Origin: Lachnospiraceae bacterium
GTDB taxonomy: Bacteria; Bacillota; Clostridia; Lachnospirales; Lachnospiraceae
Assembly: GCA_017399685.1 (NCBI GenBank)
Contig: JAFQBM010000024.1
Coordinates: forward strand, 178,378-242,377
Length of the DNA: 64,000 bases
Direction: 5' to 3'
Part shown: positions 9,806-19,466 of the stretch, one piece after another
Layout: every line of letters starts with the position of its first letter
Position numbering within the stretch: position 1 is the stretch's first letter
The notes under the pieces: generated by a model
The model's input: only the letters and a program-made list of their open reading frames with translations
What the model was told of the DNA's origin: nothing
Databases searched by the model: none
Position numbers and translations under genes: made by a program

Positions 9806-10618
9806 ATGAAAAATATAATGGTATTAGGAGCAGACGAAACAGAAACAGAAAATCTTCGAAGAATGATTATAGAAATAGAGGAGGAAAGTAAGATATATGC
9901 AATTCATAAGACAGCTAAGGCATATCAAATCGCATTGGAACGAAACATTGATTTGTTTTTGGTGGATGTAACAGCGGGGGAAAAGAGAACAGTAGAGGTT
10001 CCGGGGATGGAATTTGTTAGTGCCTTGCGGGAATTACCGCAATACCATTTTACCCCGGTTATTTTTTTGTCTTCTTTGGAGGAGGTTAAAATGTATGCCT
10101 ATACAATGCTGAATTGTTATGGATATTTAGAAAGACCGTATAATATGAAAAAACTGGGTAGTATCGTAAAAAAAGCACTTACTTTTCCCGGGGCAGAAAG
10201 AAAAACGGAATATGTGTTTTTTAGGAACAAAGGTATCTTTCATTATTTTCGAAAAACAGAAATCATTTATATTGAAAATATTCAAAGAAGGGTATGGATA
10301 CATACCACTGACAGGGATGTTGAGCTGTCTTACATTACCTGCCAAAAGATTTTAAATCATCTGAACTCAGAACAGTTTTTACAGTGCAGTAAAAATACCA
10401 TAGTAAACATGGAATATATAAAAAATATTGATTATACGAACCGTTATCTGGAAATAGGCGAAAGAAATATAAAGATAGAAATTGGTTCTGTTATAATCAA
10501 ACAATTTAGAAAAGAAATGAAGGAGCGTTGTTGTTCAAAGAAAGTGATAAATAGAAAAGAATCCTGGTCCTGTGAAACAGGAACCAGGATGAAAGACAAG
10601 TTACATCGTCAATCATAA
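9806..10618 (+). CDS. LytTR-family response regulator
   Basis: Cytoplasmic regulator of about 270 aa. The first 120 residues look like a receiver domain: ALERNIDLFLVDVTA with the likely phospho-acceptor Asp, VIFLSS, and GYLERPYNMKKL in place of the usual K-P loop. Residues about 140-240 form a LytTR DNA-binding domain (RKTEIIYIENIQRRVWIHT, FLQCSKNTIVNMEYIKNID). No histidine kinase lies next to it. The frame extends 3' through an inverted repeat (about 10560-10591) giving a basic, Cys-containing tail after the LytTR fold. TTG 9794 is a less likely start. Confidence 0.8.
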   Translation: MKNIMVLGADETETENLRRMIIEIEEESKIYAIHKTAKAYQIALERNIDLFLVDVTAGEKRTVEVPGMEFVSALRELPQYHFTPVIFLSSLEEVKMYAYTMLNCYGYLERPYNMKKLGSIVKKALTFPGAERKTEYVFFRNKGIFHYFRKTEIIYIENIQRRVWIHTTDRDVELSYITCQKILNHLNSEQFLQCSKNTIVNMEYIKNIDYTNRYLEIGERNIKIEIGSVIIKQFRKEMKERCCSKKVINRKESWSCETGTRMKDKLHRQS

Positions 10619-10922
10619 GAATGTAACCGAAAGATGCTGCAAATAAAAGGAATACAGCCAAGAGAATAAATTATCATATGAAATGATAATCGAATATAAA
10701 AAGATTGCGGATTTAAAAATAACCAGAAATATTATACAACAAATATTGTTTGAAATGTTATATAATAGGAAAATTTGTGAAATTAAAACAAAACAATTTT
10801 TTTTCTTATTTTATAGAGAAAAATAGAACTAAAATAAAAAAATAAGGTAGTTTATTATAAGGTATCTATTAAATATGAGATAAGTTACCTTGAAGATTTA
10901 TGACATATCCTGCAAACTGCGG
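10619..10922. other. AT-rich convergent intergenic region
   Basis: About 300 bases between the LytTR regulator and sigG, whose 3' ends face each other. I see small inverted repeats (ATTATCAT/ATGATAAT near 10670-10690) and an AAGGTA...TACCTT pair near 10844-10891. There is no convincing gene, and no clear terminator with a T-run for either strand. Confidence 0.5.
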
Positions 10923-11699
10923 CTATTCTTTTAAATAATTTTTCATGTACTTTAAAGCGTTTTTTTCGAGACGGGAAACCTGAGCCTGGGAAATAGCGAT
11001 TTCATCTGCCACTTCCGTCTGGGTTTTTCCTTCATAAAATCGAAGCTTAATAATGTCATATTCTCTTTTCGGAAGATGATTCATGGCATCCCGCAAAGAA
11101 ATTTCTTCTACCCAATGTTCTTCTTTGTTTTTTTTGTCGCTGATTTGATCCATGATATAAAGAATGTCGCCACCTTCCTGATAGACCGGTTCGTATAAAG
11201 AAACAGGATTACAGATCGCATCCAAGGCATTCACAATTAATTCCTTGCTCATGGAGATTTCTTTAGAAATTTCCTCAATGGTAGGTTCACGGTCCATTTT
11301 TTTCTGTAATTGCTCCTTTGCATAGATGGCTTTATATGCCACATCACGAAGAGAACGGGATACCCGGATTGGATTTTGGGTGTCCCTTAGAAATCGTTTG
11401 CATTCTCCCAAAATCATAGGTACTGCATAAGTTGAAAAACGTACTCCTAATGTAGTATCAAAATTATCGATGGCTTTCATAAGACCAATACAGCCTACCT
11501 GAAATAAATCATCAGCGGATTCATTGCTGTTAGAAAATCTTTGAATGACGCTTAATACAAGTCTTAAATTTCCTTTGATATAAGTTTCTCTTGCACTTTT
11601 ATTCCCATTCTTAATTTCTATCAGCAAGTCTTCTTTTTCCTGATTGGTCAATAAGGGTAATTTTGAGGTGTTTACCCCACAGATTTCAACTTTATTCAT
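10923..11699 (-). CDS. sigG: RNA polymerase sporulation sigma factor G
   Basis: Late forespore sigma factor (258 aa). The N-terminus MNKVEICGVNTSKLPLLT is the SigG-specific leader that binds anti-sigma factors. Regions 2 (NLRLVLSVIQRFSNS, DDLFQVGCIGLMKAIDNFD, YAVPMILGECKRFLRD), 3 and 4 (LPKREYDIIKLRFYEGKTQTEVADEIAISQAQVSRLEK) are all intact. TTGGAGGATT lies upstream of the ATG on the minus strand. In many Clostridia sigG directly follows sigE on the same strand; here it is inverted and 2.7 kb away. Confidence 0.95.
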   Translation of the reverse strand: MNKVEICGVNTSKLPLLTNQEKEDLLIEIKNGNKSARETYIKGNLRLVLSVIQRFSNSNESADDLFQVGCIGLMKAIDNFDTTLGVRFSTYAVPMILGECKRFLRDTQNPIRVSRSLRDVAYKAIYAKEQLQKKMDREPTIEEISKEISMSKELIVNALDAICNPVSLYEPVYQEGGDILYIMDQISDKKNKEEHWVEEISLRDAMNHLPKREYDIIKLRFYEGKTQTEVADEIAISQAQVSRLEKNALKYMKNYLKE

Positions 11700-11934
11700 G
11701 GTAATCCTCCAATAGTATTTCGAATTAAAATGATGAAGTAAAACAAGTAATAGTAGAAGGATTTACAAAAGGAAAAGAAATTATACGAAATTTTTTTTTA
11801 CAAAAGTATAAAAATGAGTTACAATAAAAAAATAATAGGATATCAGGTTCAAGAGATGATACGTTTCATATTTGCATGAAAAAGTATGACTTTGGGACGC
11901 TAATATCATAATACGAGTTGGAGGTTTGATAAGA

Positions 11935-12291
11935 ATGAAAGAAAAATCGAAGGAAATCTTAGATTGGGAATATATGGACGATTATTATGAGAATCAGGAT
12001 GAGGATAGAAAAGTAAAGTCATTAGAAGAATATATGGCAGAAAATTCTCAGGATATTGAAGAACGTGCCAGAAGAAAGGAAGAAGACTTAACAGCCATGG
12101 ATGATGAACTTGCCCAGACGGTATTGGCTGTAAAAAGAGTCAGAGAAGCCTTTGAAACAGGATTTGATGTGGATAAGTTGATGGAAACTTATGGTTACAG
12201 CAAAGAATATATTAATTTAATTGTGATGACTTTGCAGGGATATACAGAGGATAATGATTTTGCAGTAGCACATCTGGTTCTTATGGGATAA
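11935..12291 (+). CDS. Conserved-looking small acidic protein of unknown function
   Basis: A 118-residue soluble protein that I do not recognise. The N-terminal half is highly charged and acidic (DWEYMDDYYENQDEDRK). The C-terminal half, KRVREAFETGFDVDKLMETYGYSKEYINLIVMTLQGY, could form a small helical domain resembling a helix-turn-helix or UBA-like bundle. ATG 11935 has GGAGG ten bases upstream. It lies between sigG (divergent) and the (p)ppGpp synthetase gene; no function is inferred. Confidence 0.7.
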   Translation: MKEKSKEILDWEYMDDYYENQDEDRKVKSLEEYMAENSQDIEERARRKEEDLTAMDDELAQTVLAVKRVREAFETGFDVDKLMETYGYSKEYINLIVMTLQGYTEDNDFAVAHLVLMG

Positions 12292-12427
12292 ATACCGTGA
12301 CTGGTGCAAAATAAACAGTATTCAGGCATTAGAATGGAGAAGAACCGTTATAATTAATCATTGATTTTTATGTCAAACAATCATATAATACTTGTTAGAT
12401 AAAGAACGAAAGAAATGTGGTGAGATT

Positions 12428-14713
12428 ATGGAGAAGGAAGCAGTAATGAAAACGAAAGAAACTCCAAAGGAAATCAGCAAACCAGAGGATTTTACCGCTC
12501 CATGCGAGTTGTACGATAAATTAATTGAGTCAGTGCGAAGATATCATCCTTCTACGGACATTTCTGCCATTGAGAAGGCTTATCGGATTGCTGACATGGC
12601 ACATGAAGGTCAGAAGAGAAAATCAGGAGAGCCTTATATCATCCATCCTCTTTGTGTAGGAATTATTTTAGCAGAATTGGAATTGGATAAAGAAACCATT
12701 ATTGCAGGTATTCTGCATGATGTAGTAGAAGATACGGTTATGACCACAGAGGATATTGAAAATGAATTTAATGGAGAAATTGCTCTGTTGGTAGATGGCG
12801 TAACGAAATTAACCCAGTTAAATTTAACCAATGACAAGATTGAGATACAAGCGGAGAATCTTAGAAAGATGTTTCTTGCCATGGCGAAGGATATCAGGGT
12901 AATTTTGATTAAACTTGCGGACCGTCTGCATAATTTAAGAACGTTGCAGTATCAGTCCCCAGAAAAACAAAAAGAAAAGGCAAGAGAGACGATGGATATC
13001 TATGCTCCATTGGCTCACCGTCTTGGTATTTCCAAGATTAAGATAGAGTTGGATGATTTGTCCATGCAGTATTTAATGCCGGAGGTTTATCACGATTTAT
13101 CTCACCAGATTAAGTCAAAAAAAGAGGAAAGAGAAGCTTTTATTAAAAATATCGTGGATGAGGTAGGGACGAATATAGAACAGGCCGGAATTAAGGCAGA
13201 AGTTGATGGAAGAGTAAAGCATTTCTTTAGTATCTATAAGAAAATGGTAAATCAAGATAAGACGTTAGACCAGATTTACGATTTATTTGCAGTTCGAATT
13301 AAGGTGGATACTGTAAAGGATTGTTATGCTGCCCTTGGGGTGATTCATGAAATGTATAAACCAATTCCTGGACGTTTTAAGGATTACATTGCAATGCCGA
13401 AGGAGAACAGATATCAATCTCTTCATACTACCTTGATTGGTTCCAATGGAACTCCGTTTGAAATACAGATTCGAACTTATGAGATGCATAAAATCGCAGA
13501 ATATGGTATTGCGGCGCACTGGAAGTACAAAGAAAACGCCAGCGGCAATCATTCCAAAGACCAGGAAGAAGAAAAGCTGGCATGGCTTCGTCAGATTCTG
13601 GAATGGCAAAGAGACATGTCAGATAACAAAGAATTTGTCAGCATGTTAAAAACAGATTTAGACCTTTTTGCAGAGCAGGTGTATTGTTTTACACCATCCG
13701 GTGATGTAAAGAGTCTGCCAAATGGCTCGAATCCCATTGATTTTGCCTATAGTATTCATAGTGCAGTAGGAAATAAGATGATTGGTGCCAGAGTCAATGG
13801 AAGACAGGTTCCGATTGACTATCAGATTAAAAACGGAGACCGGATTGAAATCATTACCTCCCAGAATTCAAAAGGGCCTAGCAGAGATTGGCTGAACTTA
13901 GTAAAGAGTACTCAGGCGAAAAATAAAATTAACCAATGGTTCCGTCAGGAATTTAAAGAAGATAACATTATCAGAGGGAAGGAACTGCTGGCTTCCTATT
14001 GTAAGAGTAAGGGTCTTAATTATTCCGATTATGCAAAGCCGGAATACATGCAGAAAGTTATGAATAAGTATGGCTTTAAGGATTGGGACAGCGTATTTGC
14101 TGCAGTTGGTCATGGCGGTCTAAAAGAAGGACAGGTTATGAACAAACTTCTTGAAGAGTATGAAAAAGAAAATGCGAAAAAGATTACAGACGCCGATGTA
14201 CTGCAAAATACCCAGGCTGAAACAGAAGGGGTCAAGAAAATCAATAAGTCTAAGGGTGGTATTGTTGTAAAAGGTGTGGATGATGTGGCAGTACGTTTCT
14301 CAAAATGCTGTAGTCCGGTTCCGGGAGACGAAATTGTGGGCTTTGTTACGAGAGGTCGAGGAATTTCGATTCATAGAACAGACTGTATCAATGTTCTTTG
14401 TATGGGAGAAGACGACAGAAGCCGCTTAATTGATGCAGAATGGCAGTATCAGGAAAAAGAAAATGCCGGAGCTTTGTTCACTACAGAAATTACGTTATAT
14501 GCGAACAATCGTGTAGGTGTATTGGTGGATATCTCAAAGACTTTTACGGAAATGAAAATTGATGTTACTTCCATGAATGTGCGTACAAATAAGCAGGGAA
14601 AGGCTACTATTAGCGTTTCTTTTGACACCAGAGGAACGGAACAGTTAAATCATATCATAGCAAAATTAAGAAATATCGAGAGTATTATTGATATTGAAAG
14701 AACACAGGGCTAG
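12428..14713 (+). CDS. relA: Bifunctional (p)ppGpp synthetase/hydrolase (Rel/SpoT)
   Basis: Long RSH-type stringent-response enzyme (761 aa from ATG 12428, preceded by TGGTGAG). In order: an HD hydrolase domain (GEPYIIHPLCVG, GILHDVVEDT); a synthetase domain (RFKDYIAMPKENRYQSLHTT, EIQIRTYEMHKIAEYGIAAHWKYKE); a TGS domain (CFTPSGDVKSLPNGSNPIDFAYSIHS); a Cys-rich linker (FSKCCSPVPGDEIVGFVTRGRG); and a C-terminal ACT domain. Both catalytic halves look intact, as in single-Rel Firmicutes. A frame extension back to TTG 12392 is unlikely to be translated. Confidence 0.95.
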   Translation: MEKEAVMKTKETPKEISKPEDFTAPCELYDKLIESVRRYHPSTDISAIEKAYRIADMAHEGQKRKSGEPYIIHPLCVGIILAELELDKETIIAGILHDVVEDTVMTTEDIENEFNGEIALLVDGVTKLTQLNLTNDKIEIQAENLRKMFLAMAKDIRVILIKLADRLHNLRTLQYQSPEKQKEKARETMDIYAPLAHRLGISKIKIELDDLSMQYLMPEVYHDLSHQIKSKKEEREAFIKNIVDEVGTNIEQAGIKAEVDGRVKHFFSIYKKMVNQDKTLDQIYDLFAVRIKVDTVKDCYAALGVIHEMYKPIPGRFKDYIAMPKENRYQSLHTTLIGSNGTPFEIQIRTYEMHKIAEYGIAAHWKYKENASGNHSKDQEEEKLAWLRQILEWQRDMSDNKEFVSMLKTDLDLFAEQVYCFTPSGDVKSLPNGSNPIDFAYSIHSAVGNKMIGARVNGRQVPIDYQIKNGDRIEIITSQNSKGPSRDWLNLVKSTQAKNKINQWFRQEFKEDNIIRGKELLASYCKSKGLNYSDYAKPEYMQKVMNKYGFKDWDSVFAAVGHGGLKEGQVMNKLLEEYEKENAKKITDADVLQNTQAETEGVKKINKSKGGIVVKGVDDVAVRFSKCCSPVPGDEIVGFVTRGRGISIHRTDCINVLCMGEDDRSRLIDAEWQYQEKENAGALFTTEITLYANNRVGVLVDISKTFTEMKIDVTSMNVRTNKQGKATISVSFDTRGTEQLNHIIAKLRNIESIIDIERTQG

Positions 14714-14821
14714 TGCAGGTTACTGTTCAAGCGCGGACAGGACGGTGTAGTTATTGAAAAAATACTATATGGGTATTTGACAGATTATTTTGTCAGGAGG
14801 TACTAGTGAGAACGAAACGGA

Positions 14822-15472
14822 ATGGAGATTACTATGCAGGAACTTTCTATGCTGATAAAAACATTGGGAATGGTTTCTACAAACTGTTACCTTATTATGA
14901 ATGAGGAAAGAAAAGAAGCAATTATCGTAGACCCCGCCAGTCATGGCAGTGTGATAGAAGGAATTTTAAATGCAAAGGCTTTGAAACCAAAGGCAATATT
15001 ATTAACTCACGGTCATTTCGACCATATTGGAGCTGTAGAGGAGTTAAGAAAGGCATACCCTGAAATTTTGGTTTATGCCAGTGAACTGGAAGAAGAAGTG
15101 CTTACCAAACCGGAATGGAATTTAAGTCAGGCTTTGGGAGGAAAGAGCGAAAGTCTTCAGGCGGATATATACTTAAAAGATGGTGAAATCCTTGAATTAC
15201 TGGGAAATCAGATAACCTGTATCAGCACACCGGGACACACAATAGGTGGAATGTGCTATTATTTTAAAGATATGAACTGGCTGATTTCAGGCGACACTTT
15301 ATTTGAAGGAAGTGTGGGAAGAACGGATTTTCCAACCGGAAGTGCCAGAACCTTAGTGGCTTCTATTAAGGATAAATTATTTCTGCTTCCAGAGGATACT
15401 ATGGTATACCCGGGACATGGTGCGGCTACCAGTATCGGCTTTGAAAAGCAGTCGAATCCATTTCTAGTATAA
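14822..15472 (+). CDS. MBL-fold metallohydrolase (glyoxalase II-like)
   Basis: Cytoplasmic metallo-beta-lactamase fold protein of about 205-216 aa. Metal ligands are visible in THGHFDHIGAVEEL, in STPGHTIGG, in ISGDTLFEGSVGRTDFPTG, and in VYPGHGAATSIGFE. The arrangement matches the short hydroxyacylglutathione-hydrolase-like group common in Firmicutes, where the physiological substrate is usually unknown. The start is uncertain: ATGs at 14822, 14834 and 14850 are all in frame. It is followed 18 bases later by hemZ, so the two are probably co-transcribed. Confidence 0.88.
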   Translation: MEITMQELSMLIKTLGMVSTNCYLIMNEERKEAIIVDPASHGSVIEGILNAKALKPKAILLTHGHFDHIGAVEELRKAYPEILVYASELEEEVLTKPEWNLSQALGGKSESLQADIYLKDGEILELLGNQITCISTPGHTIGGMCYYFKDMNWLISGDTLFEGSVGRTDFPTGSARTLVASIKDKLFLLPEDTMVYPGHGAATSIGFEKQSNPFLV

Positions 15473-15490
15473 GGAAAAAAGGGTGCAAAT

Positions 15491-16921
15491 ATGATTGGAT
15501 TAGTACAAAATGAAGATTTGTATAATTATGATATAAGAAGTATTTTACAGGCTTTTTTTGATAATGAGAAGATAGTGGAAGGTGCTTTTAAAACCCGTTT
15601 TCAGCTTAAAGTAGAATATGGAACTGAAATCACAACAGTGATTCTTACGGAGGAATCAAAACCTGAAATAAGGAGAACTTTGGAGGGGGATTATACAAAA
15701 AAAGAAGTATTTAAAAATCCCTTTAAACTTCTAATTTATGATGTATTATCAGAATATACGAAGAAAAGTCTGCCTTGGGGAACCATGACAGGAATCCGTC
15801 CTACGAAAGTGGCTTTAAAACTATTAGAGGAGAATACCTTGGAAGAAAGCATTCTTAAGCATTATCAAAAAGAATACAGTACCACAGAACAAAAAGCTAA
15901 GATTTGTCTTGAGGTAGCGAAGAAAGAAAAATCTTTGCTGGAAAAAGTTCAGTATGAAGAGGGATACAGTTTATATATTGGTATCCCATTTTGTCCAAGT
16001 ACCTGTCTGTATTGTTCGTTTACGTCCTATCCCATTGGAATTTATAAAAATAAAATTGATAGGTATCTGGATGCATTGGAAAAAGAACTTAAATTTGTTG
16101 CAAAAAGTCTTAAGAACAAAAAATTGCAGACCATCTATATAGGTGGAGGAACGCCGACTTCCTTATCTGCTGAACATTTAAAAAGACTTTTAGACGGGAT
16201 AAATCAGGAATTTGATTTATCTCATCTGCTGGAATTTACAGTAGAGGCAGGAAGACCGGACAGCATTACAAAAGATAAGCTTGTGGCATTAAAAGAAGGT
16301 GGTGTGAAGCGAATCAGCATTAATCCCCAGACTATGAATGATGCTACTTTAAAATTAATTGGAAGAAACCACACATCCGAAATGGTAGAAGAAACATTCC
16401 TGCTGGCAAGAGGCTTAGGTTTTGATAATATAAATATGGATATGATTACCGGACTTCCATCAGAGGAAATTGGCGAGGTACAAAATACCATTTCCGCTAT
16501 CACAGCTTTAAAACCGGACAGTATTACAGTACATTCCCTAGCGATTAAACGTGCTGCGAACCTTACTGCAAAGCGGAAGGAATTCGAAAGTATGATAAAG
16601 GGAAGCACCAATGAGATGTTAGAAGTGGTGGATTACAATGCCAGAAAGTTAGGTCTGGAGCCTTATTACTTATATCGGCAGAAAAACATACCAGGAAATT
16701 TGGAGAATGTAGGTTATGCTGTACCTGGCAAAGAATGTATCTATAATATCTTGATTATGGAAGAAAAACAAGATATTATAGCAGTAGGTGCCGGCACTTC
16801 ATCGAAGTTTGTATTTCCATCAGAAAATCGGATTGAACGGGTGGAAAATGTAAAAAACGTAGATCATTACATGGAACGCATTGATGAAATGATAAAGAGA
16901 AAACAAGCATTTCTGTCTTAA
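15491..16921 (+). CDS. hemZ: Coproporphyrinogen dehydrogenase HemZ (radical SAM)
   Basis: Radical SAM protein of the HemN/HemZ family (476 aa). The [4Fe-4S] cysteines are residues 168, 172 and 175 in FCPSTCLYCSF. YIGGGTPTSL, VEAGRPDSI and RISINPQTMNDATLK are family signatures. The long N-terminal extension before the radical SAM core is characteristic of HemZ rather than HemN. Family members act on coproporphyrinogen III without oxygen, though some HemZ proteins have uncertain activity. It overlaps no neighbour but is tightly packed with the MBL gene upstream and the HD-GYP gene 14 bases downstream. Confidence 0.9.
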   Translation: MIGLVQNEDLYNYDIRSILQAFFDNEKIVEGAFKTRFQLKVEYGTEITTVILTEESKPEIRRTLEGDYTKKEVFKNPFKLLIYDVLSEYTKKSLPWGTMTGIRPTKVALKLLEENTLEESILKHYQKEYSTTEQKAKICLEVAKKEKSLLEKVQYEEGYSLYIGIPFCPSTCLYCSFTSYPIGIYKNKIDRYLDALEKELKFVAKSLKNKKLQTIYIGGGTPTSLSAEHLKRLLDGINQEFDLSHLLEFTVEAGRPDSITKDKLVALKEGGVKRISINPQTMNDATLKLIGRNHTSEMVEETFLLARGLGFDNINMDMITGLPSEEIGEVQNTISAITALKPDSITVHSLAIKRAANLTAKRKEFESMIKGSTNEMLEVVDYNARKLGLEPYYLYRQKNIPGNLENVGYAVPGKECIYNILIMEEKQDIIAVGAGTSSKFVFPSENRIERVENVKNVDHYMERIDEMIKRKQAFLS

Positions 16922-16935
16922 AAGGAGGAAAGTGC

Positions 16936-17625
16936 ATGGAAGCAATGATAAATCAGGAAGAACTGACTGAGATATTCTCAGAAAAAGAAGACCGTGTATT
17001 AGAAAGATTATTTGAAACCTGTGACCCCTTGGCAGAAGATTTAATGACTTATCTGCAGCATGGAATCTGTGTCAGTAATATTGCTACACTATTGGCTAGA
17101 GAGTTAAATCTTCCGGATTCTGACTGCCATGAGATTGCGGTGGCCGGAGTATTACATGACATAGGGAAACTAAAGGTAAGCCAGTATATTTACGGAAGAG
17201 GAGAAGATGTTTTAGAGATTGAAGAAATGAAGTATGTCCGGATGCATACCACATTGGGATATCATATTTTAAAGGATGCCGGGTACAAAGATACCATTAT
17301 GAATATGATTTTATATCATCATGAAAATTTTGATGGTACCGGGTATCCTAATAATCTGGCTGGCGATGAAATTCCTTTTGAGGCCAGAATCATCAGAGTA
17401 TGTGATGTATTTGTGGCATTGATTTCCGACCGGCCTTATCGAAAAGCATTTCCGGTGGAAATGGCCATTGAGATGATGATTGATGAGGTAAAAAACTTTG
17501 ATATGCGAATTTTTCTGGCATTTCAAAGACTTACGGGAAGTAAGGAGTTTTGGGATACGTTAAAACGTATCGGATATAATATGGAGACGAAAAAGCTGGA
17601 AGAATTTTTGCTATGCGAAAAATAA
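16936..17625 (+). CDS. HD-GYP domain protein, likely cyclic-di-GMP phosphodiesterase
   Basis: A stand-alone HD-GYP domain (229 aa) with no transmembrane or sensory segment visible. The metal-binding HD pair is H74-D75 in GVLHDIGKLKV, and the signature HHENFDGTGYP spans residues 128-138, followed by RIIRVCDVFVALISDRPYRKA. Enzymes of this family hydrolyse c-di-GMP. AAAGGAGG precedes the ATG. It sits in a tight run MBL-hemZ-HDGYP. A GGDEF protein and a c-di-GMP riboswitch also occur in this window. Confidence 0.9.
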   Translation: MEAMINQEELTEIFSEKEDRVLERLFETCDPLAEDLMTYLQHGICVSNIATLLARELNLPDSDCHEIAVAGVLHDIGKLKVSQYIYGRGEDVLEIEEMKYVRMHTTLGYHILKDAGYKDTIMNMILYHHENFDGTGYPNNLAGDEIPFEARIIRVCDVFVALISDRPYRKAFPVEMAIEMMIDEVKNFDMRIFLAFQRLTGSKEFWDTLKRIGYNMETKKLEEFLLCEK

Positions 17626-17666
17626 CTTAAGCTTTTTGTTATATACATTTAGGAGGTAAAAATAAA

Positions 17667-19454
17667 ATGGCAGAAACAATGAAAGGTTTGAAAAGAAGCC
17701 ATAGATGTACCGAAGTTTCAAAGGCAAACATAAAAGAAGAAGTAACTGTCATGGGATGGGTACAAAAAAGCAGAAACAAAGGCGGTATTATTTTTGTTGA
17801 TTTAAGAGACCGCAGTGGAATTTTGCAGATTATTTTCGAAGAAAGTGAAGTAGGACAAGAAGGATTTGCGAAAGCGGAAAAATTAAGAAGTGAATTTGTT
17901 ATCGCCGTAAAGGGAACTGTTCAGGCTCGTTCCGGTGGTATCAATGAAAACCTTTTAACCGGGGATATAGAAGTTTATGCAAAGGAAATCCGTATTTTAT
18001 CTGAAGCGGAGACTCCTCCTTTCCCAATCGAGGAAGACAGCAAGACAAAAGAAGATTTACGTTTAAAATATCGTTATCTTGATTTAAGAAGACCGGATCT
18101 TCAAAGAAATCTCATTTTAAGAAGTAAGATTACTACCATGACCCGTCAGTTCTTAGATGAAGAGGGATTTTTGGAAATTGAAACACCAATGCTGACGAAG
18201 AGTACTCCTGAGGGAGCAAGAGATTATCTTGTACCATCCCGTGTACATCCGGGTAACTTTTATGCATTGCCACAATCACCACAGATTTTTAAGCAGTTAT
18301 TGATGTGTTCTGGCTATGACAGATATTTTCAGATTGTAAAGTGTTTCCGTGATGAAGACTTAAGAGCCGACAGACAACCAGAATTTACTCAGATTGATAT
18401 GGAATTGTCTTTTGTGGATGTGGATGATGTCATTGATGTAAATGAAAGACTTTTAGCTAAGATATTTAAAGAAACATTAGGAATTGAAGTATCGTTACCA
18501 ATTCAGAGAATGCCATATCAGGAAGCTATGGACCGTTTTGGTTCTGATAAACCGGATTTACGTTTTGGCATGGAATTAAAGGATGTAACAGAAGTTGTTA
18601 AGGATTGTGAATTTGTAGTATTTAAGGGAGCCATTGAAAATGGCGGTTCTGTAAGAGGTATCAATGCAAATGGACAAGGTGCGATGCCAAGAAAGAAAAT
18701 CGATGCTTTGGTGGAATTTGCTAAAACATATGGTGCAAAAGGTCTTGCTTACATTGCAATACAGGAAGATGGCAGTATCAAATCTTCTTTTGCAAAATTT
18801 ATGAAAGAAGAAGAGATGTCTGCATTAATCGAGGCAATGGAAGGAAAAGCAGGGGATTTACTGCTTTTTGCAGCAGATAAAAACAAGGTAGTTTATGATG
18901 TTTTAGGAGCATTAAGAGTGGAACTTGCAAATCAGCTTGGCTTACTTTCTAAGGATGATTACAAGTTTGTATGGGTAACAGAATTCCCATTATTAGAATG
19001 GAATGAGGAACAAAACCGTTATACAGCCATGCACCACCCATTTACTATGCCAATGGAAGAGGATATTCCACTTCTTGATACAGAGCCTGGAAAAGTACGT
19101 GCCAAAGCATATGATATTGTTTTAAATGGTACAGAAATCGGTGGCGGAAGTGTAAGAATTTATCAGAACGATATTCAGGAAAAAATGTTTGAAGCGTTAG
19201 GATTTACAAAAGAAGATGCTTATGAGCGTTTTGGATTCTTACTAAATGCCTTTAAGTATGGTGTTCCACCACATGCAGGTCTTGCTTATGGTCTTGACCG
19301 TCTGGTAATGCTGATTACAAAACAGGACAGCATCCGTGATGTTATTGCTTTCCCTAAGGTGAAAGATGCGTCTTGTCTGATGTCAGATGCGCCAAATGTG
19401 GTTGATGCAAAACAATTAGAAGAATTAGAAATTTCCATTACGAAACAAAACTAG
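17667..19454 (+). CDS. aspS: Aspartyl-tRNA synthetase
   Basis: Class II aminoacyl-tRNA synthetase of bacterial type (595 aa). The N-terminal OB-fold anticodon domain includes VTVMGWVQKSRNKGGIIFVDLRDRSG. Motif 2 is seen in CFRDEDLRADRQPEFTQID, the bacterial GAD insertion lies in the middle, and motif 3 in GLAYGLDRLVMLI. AGGAGG lies 10 bases before the ATG. It is followed by glyA with only 12 bases between, suggesting one transcript. Confidence 0.97.
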   Translation: MAETMKGLKRSHRCTEVSKANIKEEVTVMGWVQKSRNKGGIIFVDLRDRSGILQIIFEESEVGQEGFAKAEKLRSEFVIAVKGTVQARSGGINENLLTGDIEVYAKEIRILSEAETPPFPIEEDSKTKEDLRLKYRYLDLRRPDLQRNLILRSKITTMTRQFLDEEGFLEIETPMLTKSTPEGARDYLVPSRVHPGNFYALPQSPQIFKQLLMCSGYDRYFQIVKCFRDEDLRADRQPEFTQIDMELSFVDVDDVIDVNERLLAKIFKETLGIEVSLPIQRMPYQEAMDRFGSDKPDLRFGMELKDVTEVVKDCEFVVFKGAIENGGSVRGINANGQGAMPRKKIDALVEFAKTYGAKGLAYIAIQEDGSIKSSFAKFMKEEEMSALIEAMEGKAGDLLLFAADKNKVVYDVLGALRVELANQLGLLSKDDYKFVWVTEFPLLEWNEEQNRYTAMHHPFTMPMEEDIPLLDTEPGKVRAKAYDIVLNGTEIGGGSVRIYQNDIQEKMFEALGFTKEDAYERFGFLLNAFKYGVPPHAGLAYGLDRLVMLITKQDSIRDVIAFPKVKDASCLMSDAPNVVDAKQLEELEISITKQN

Positions 19455-19466
19455 GAGGATAAGAAA

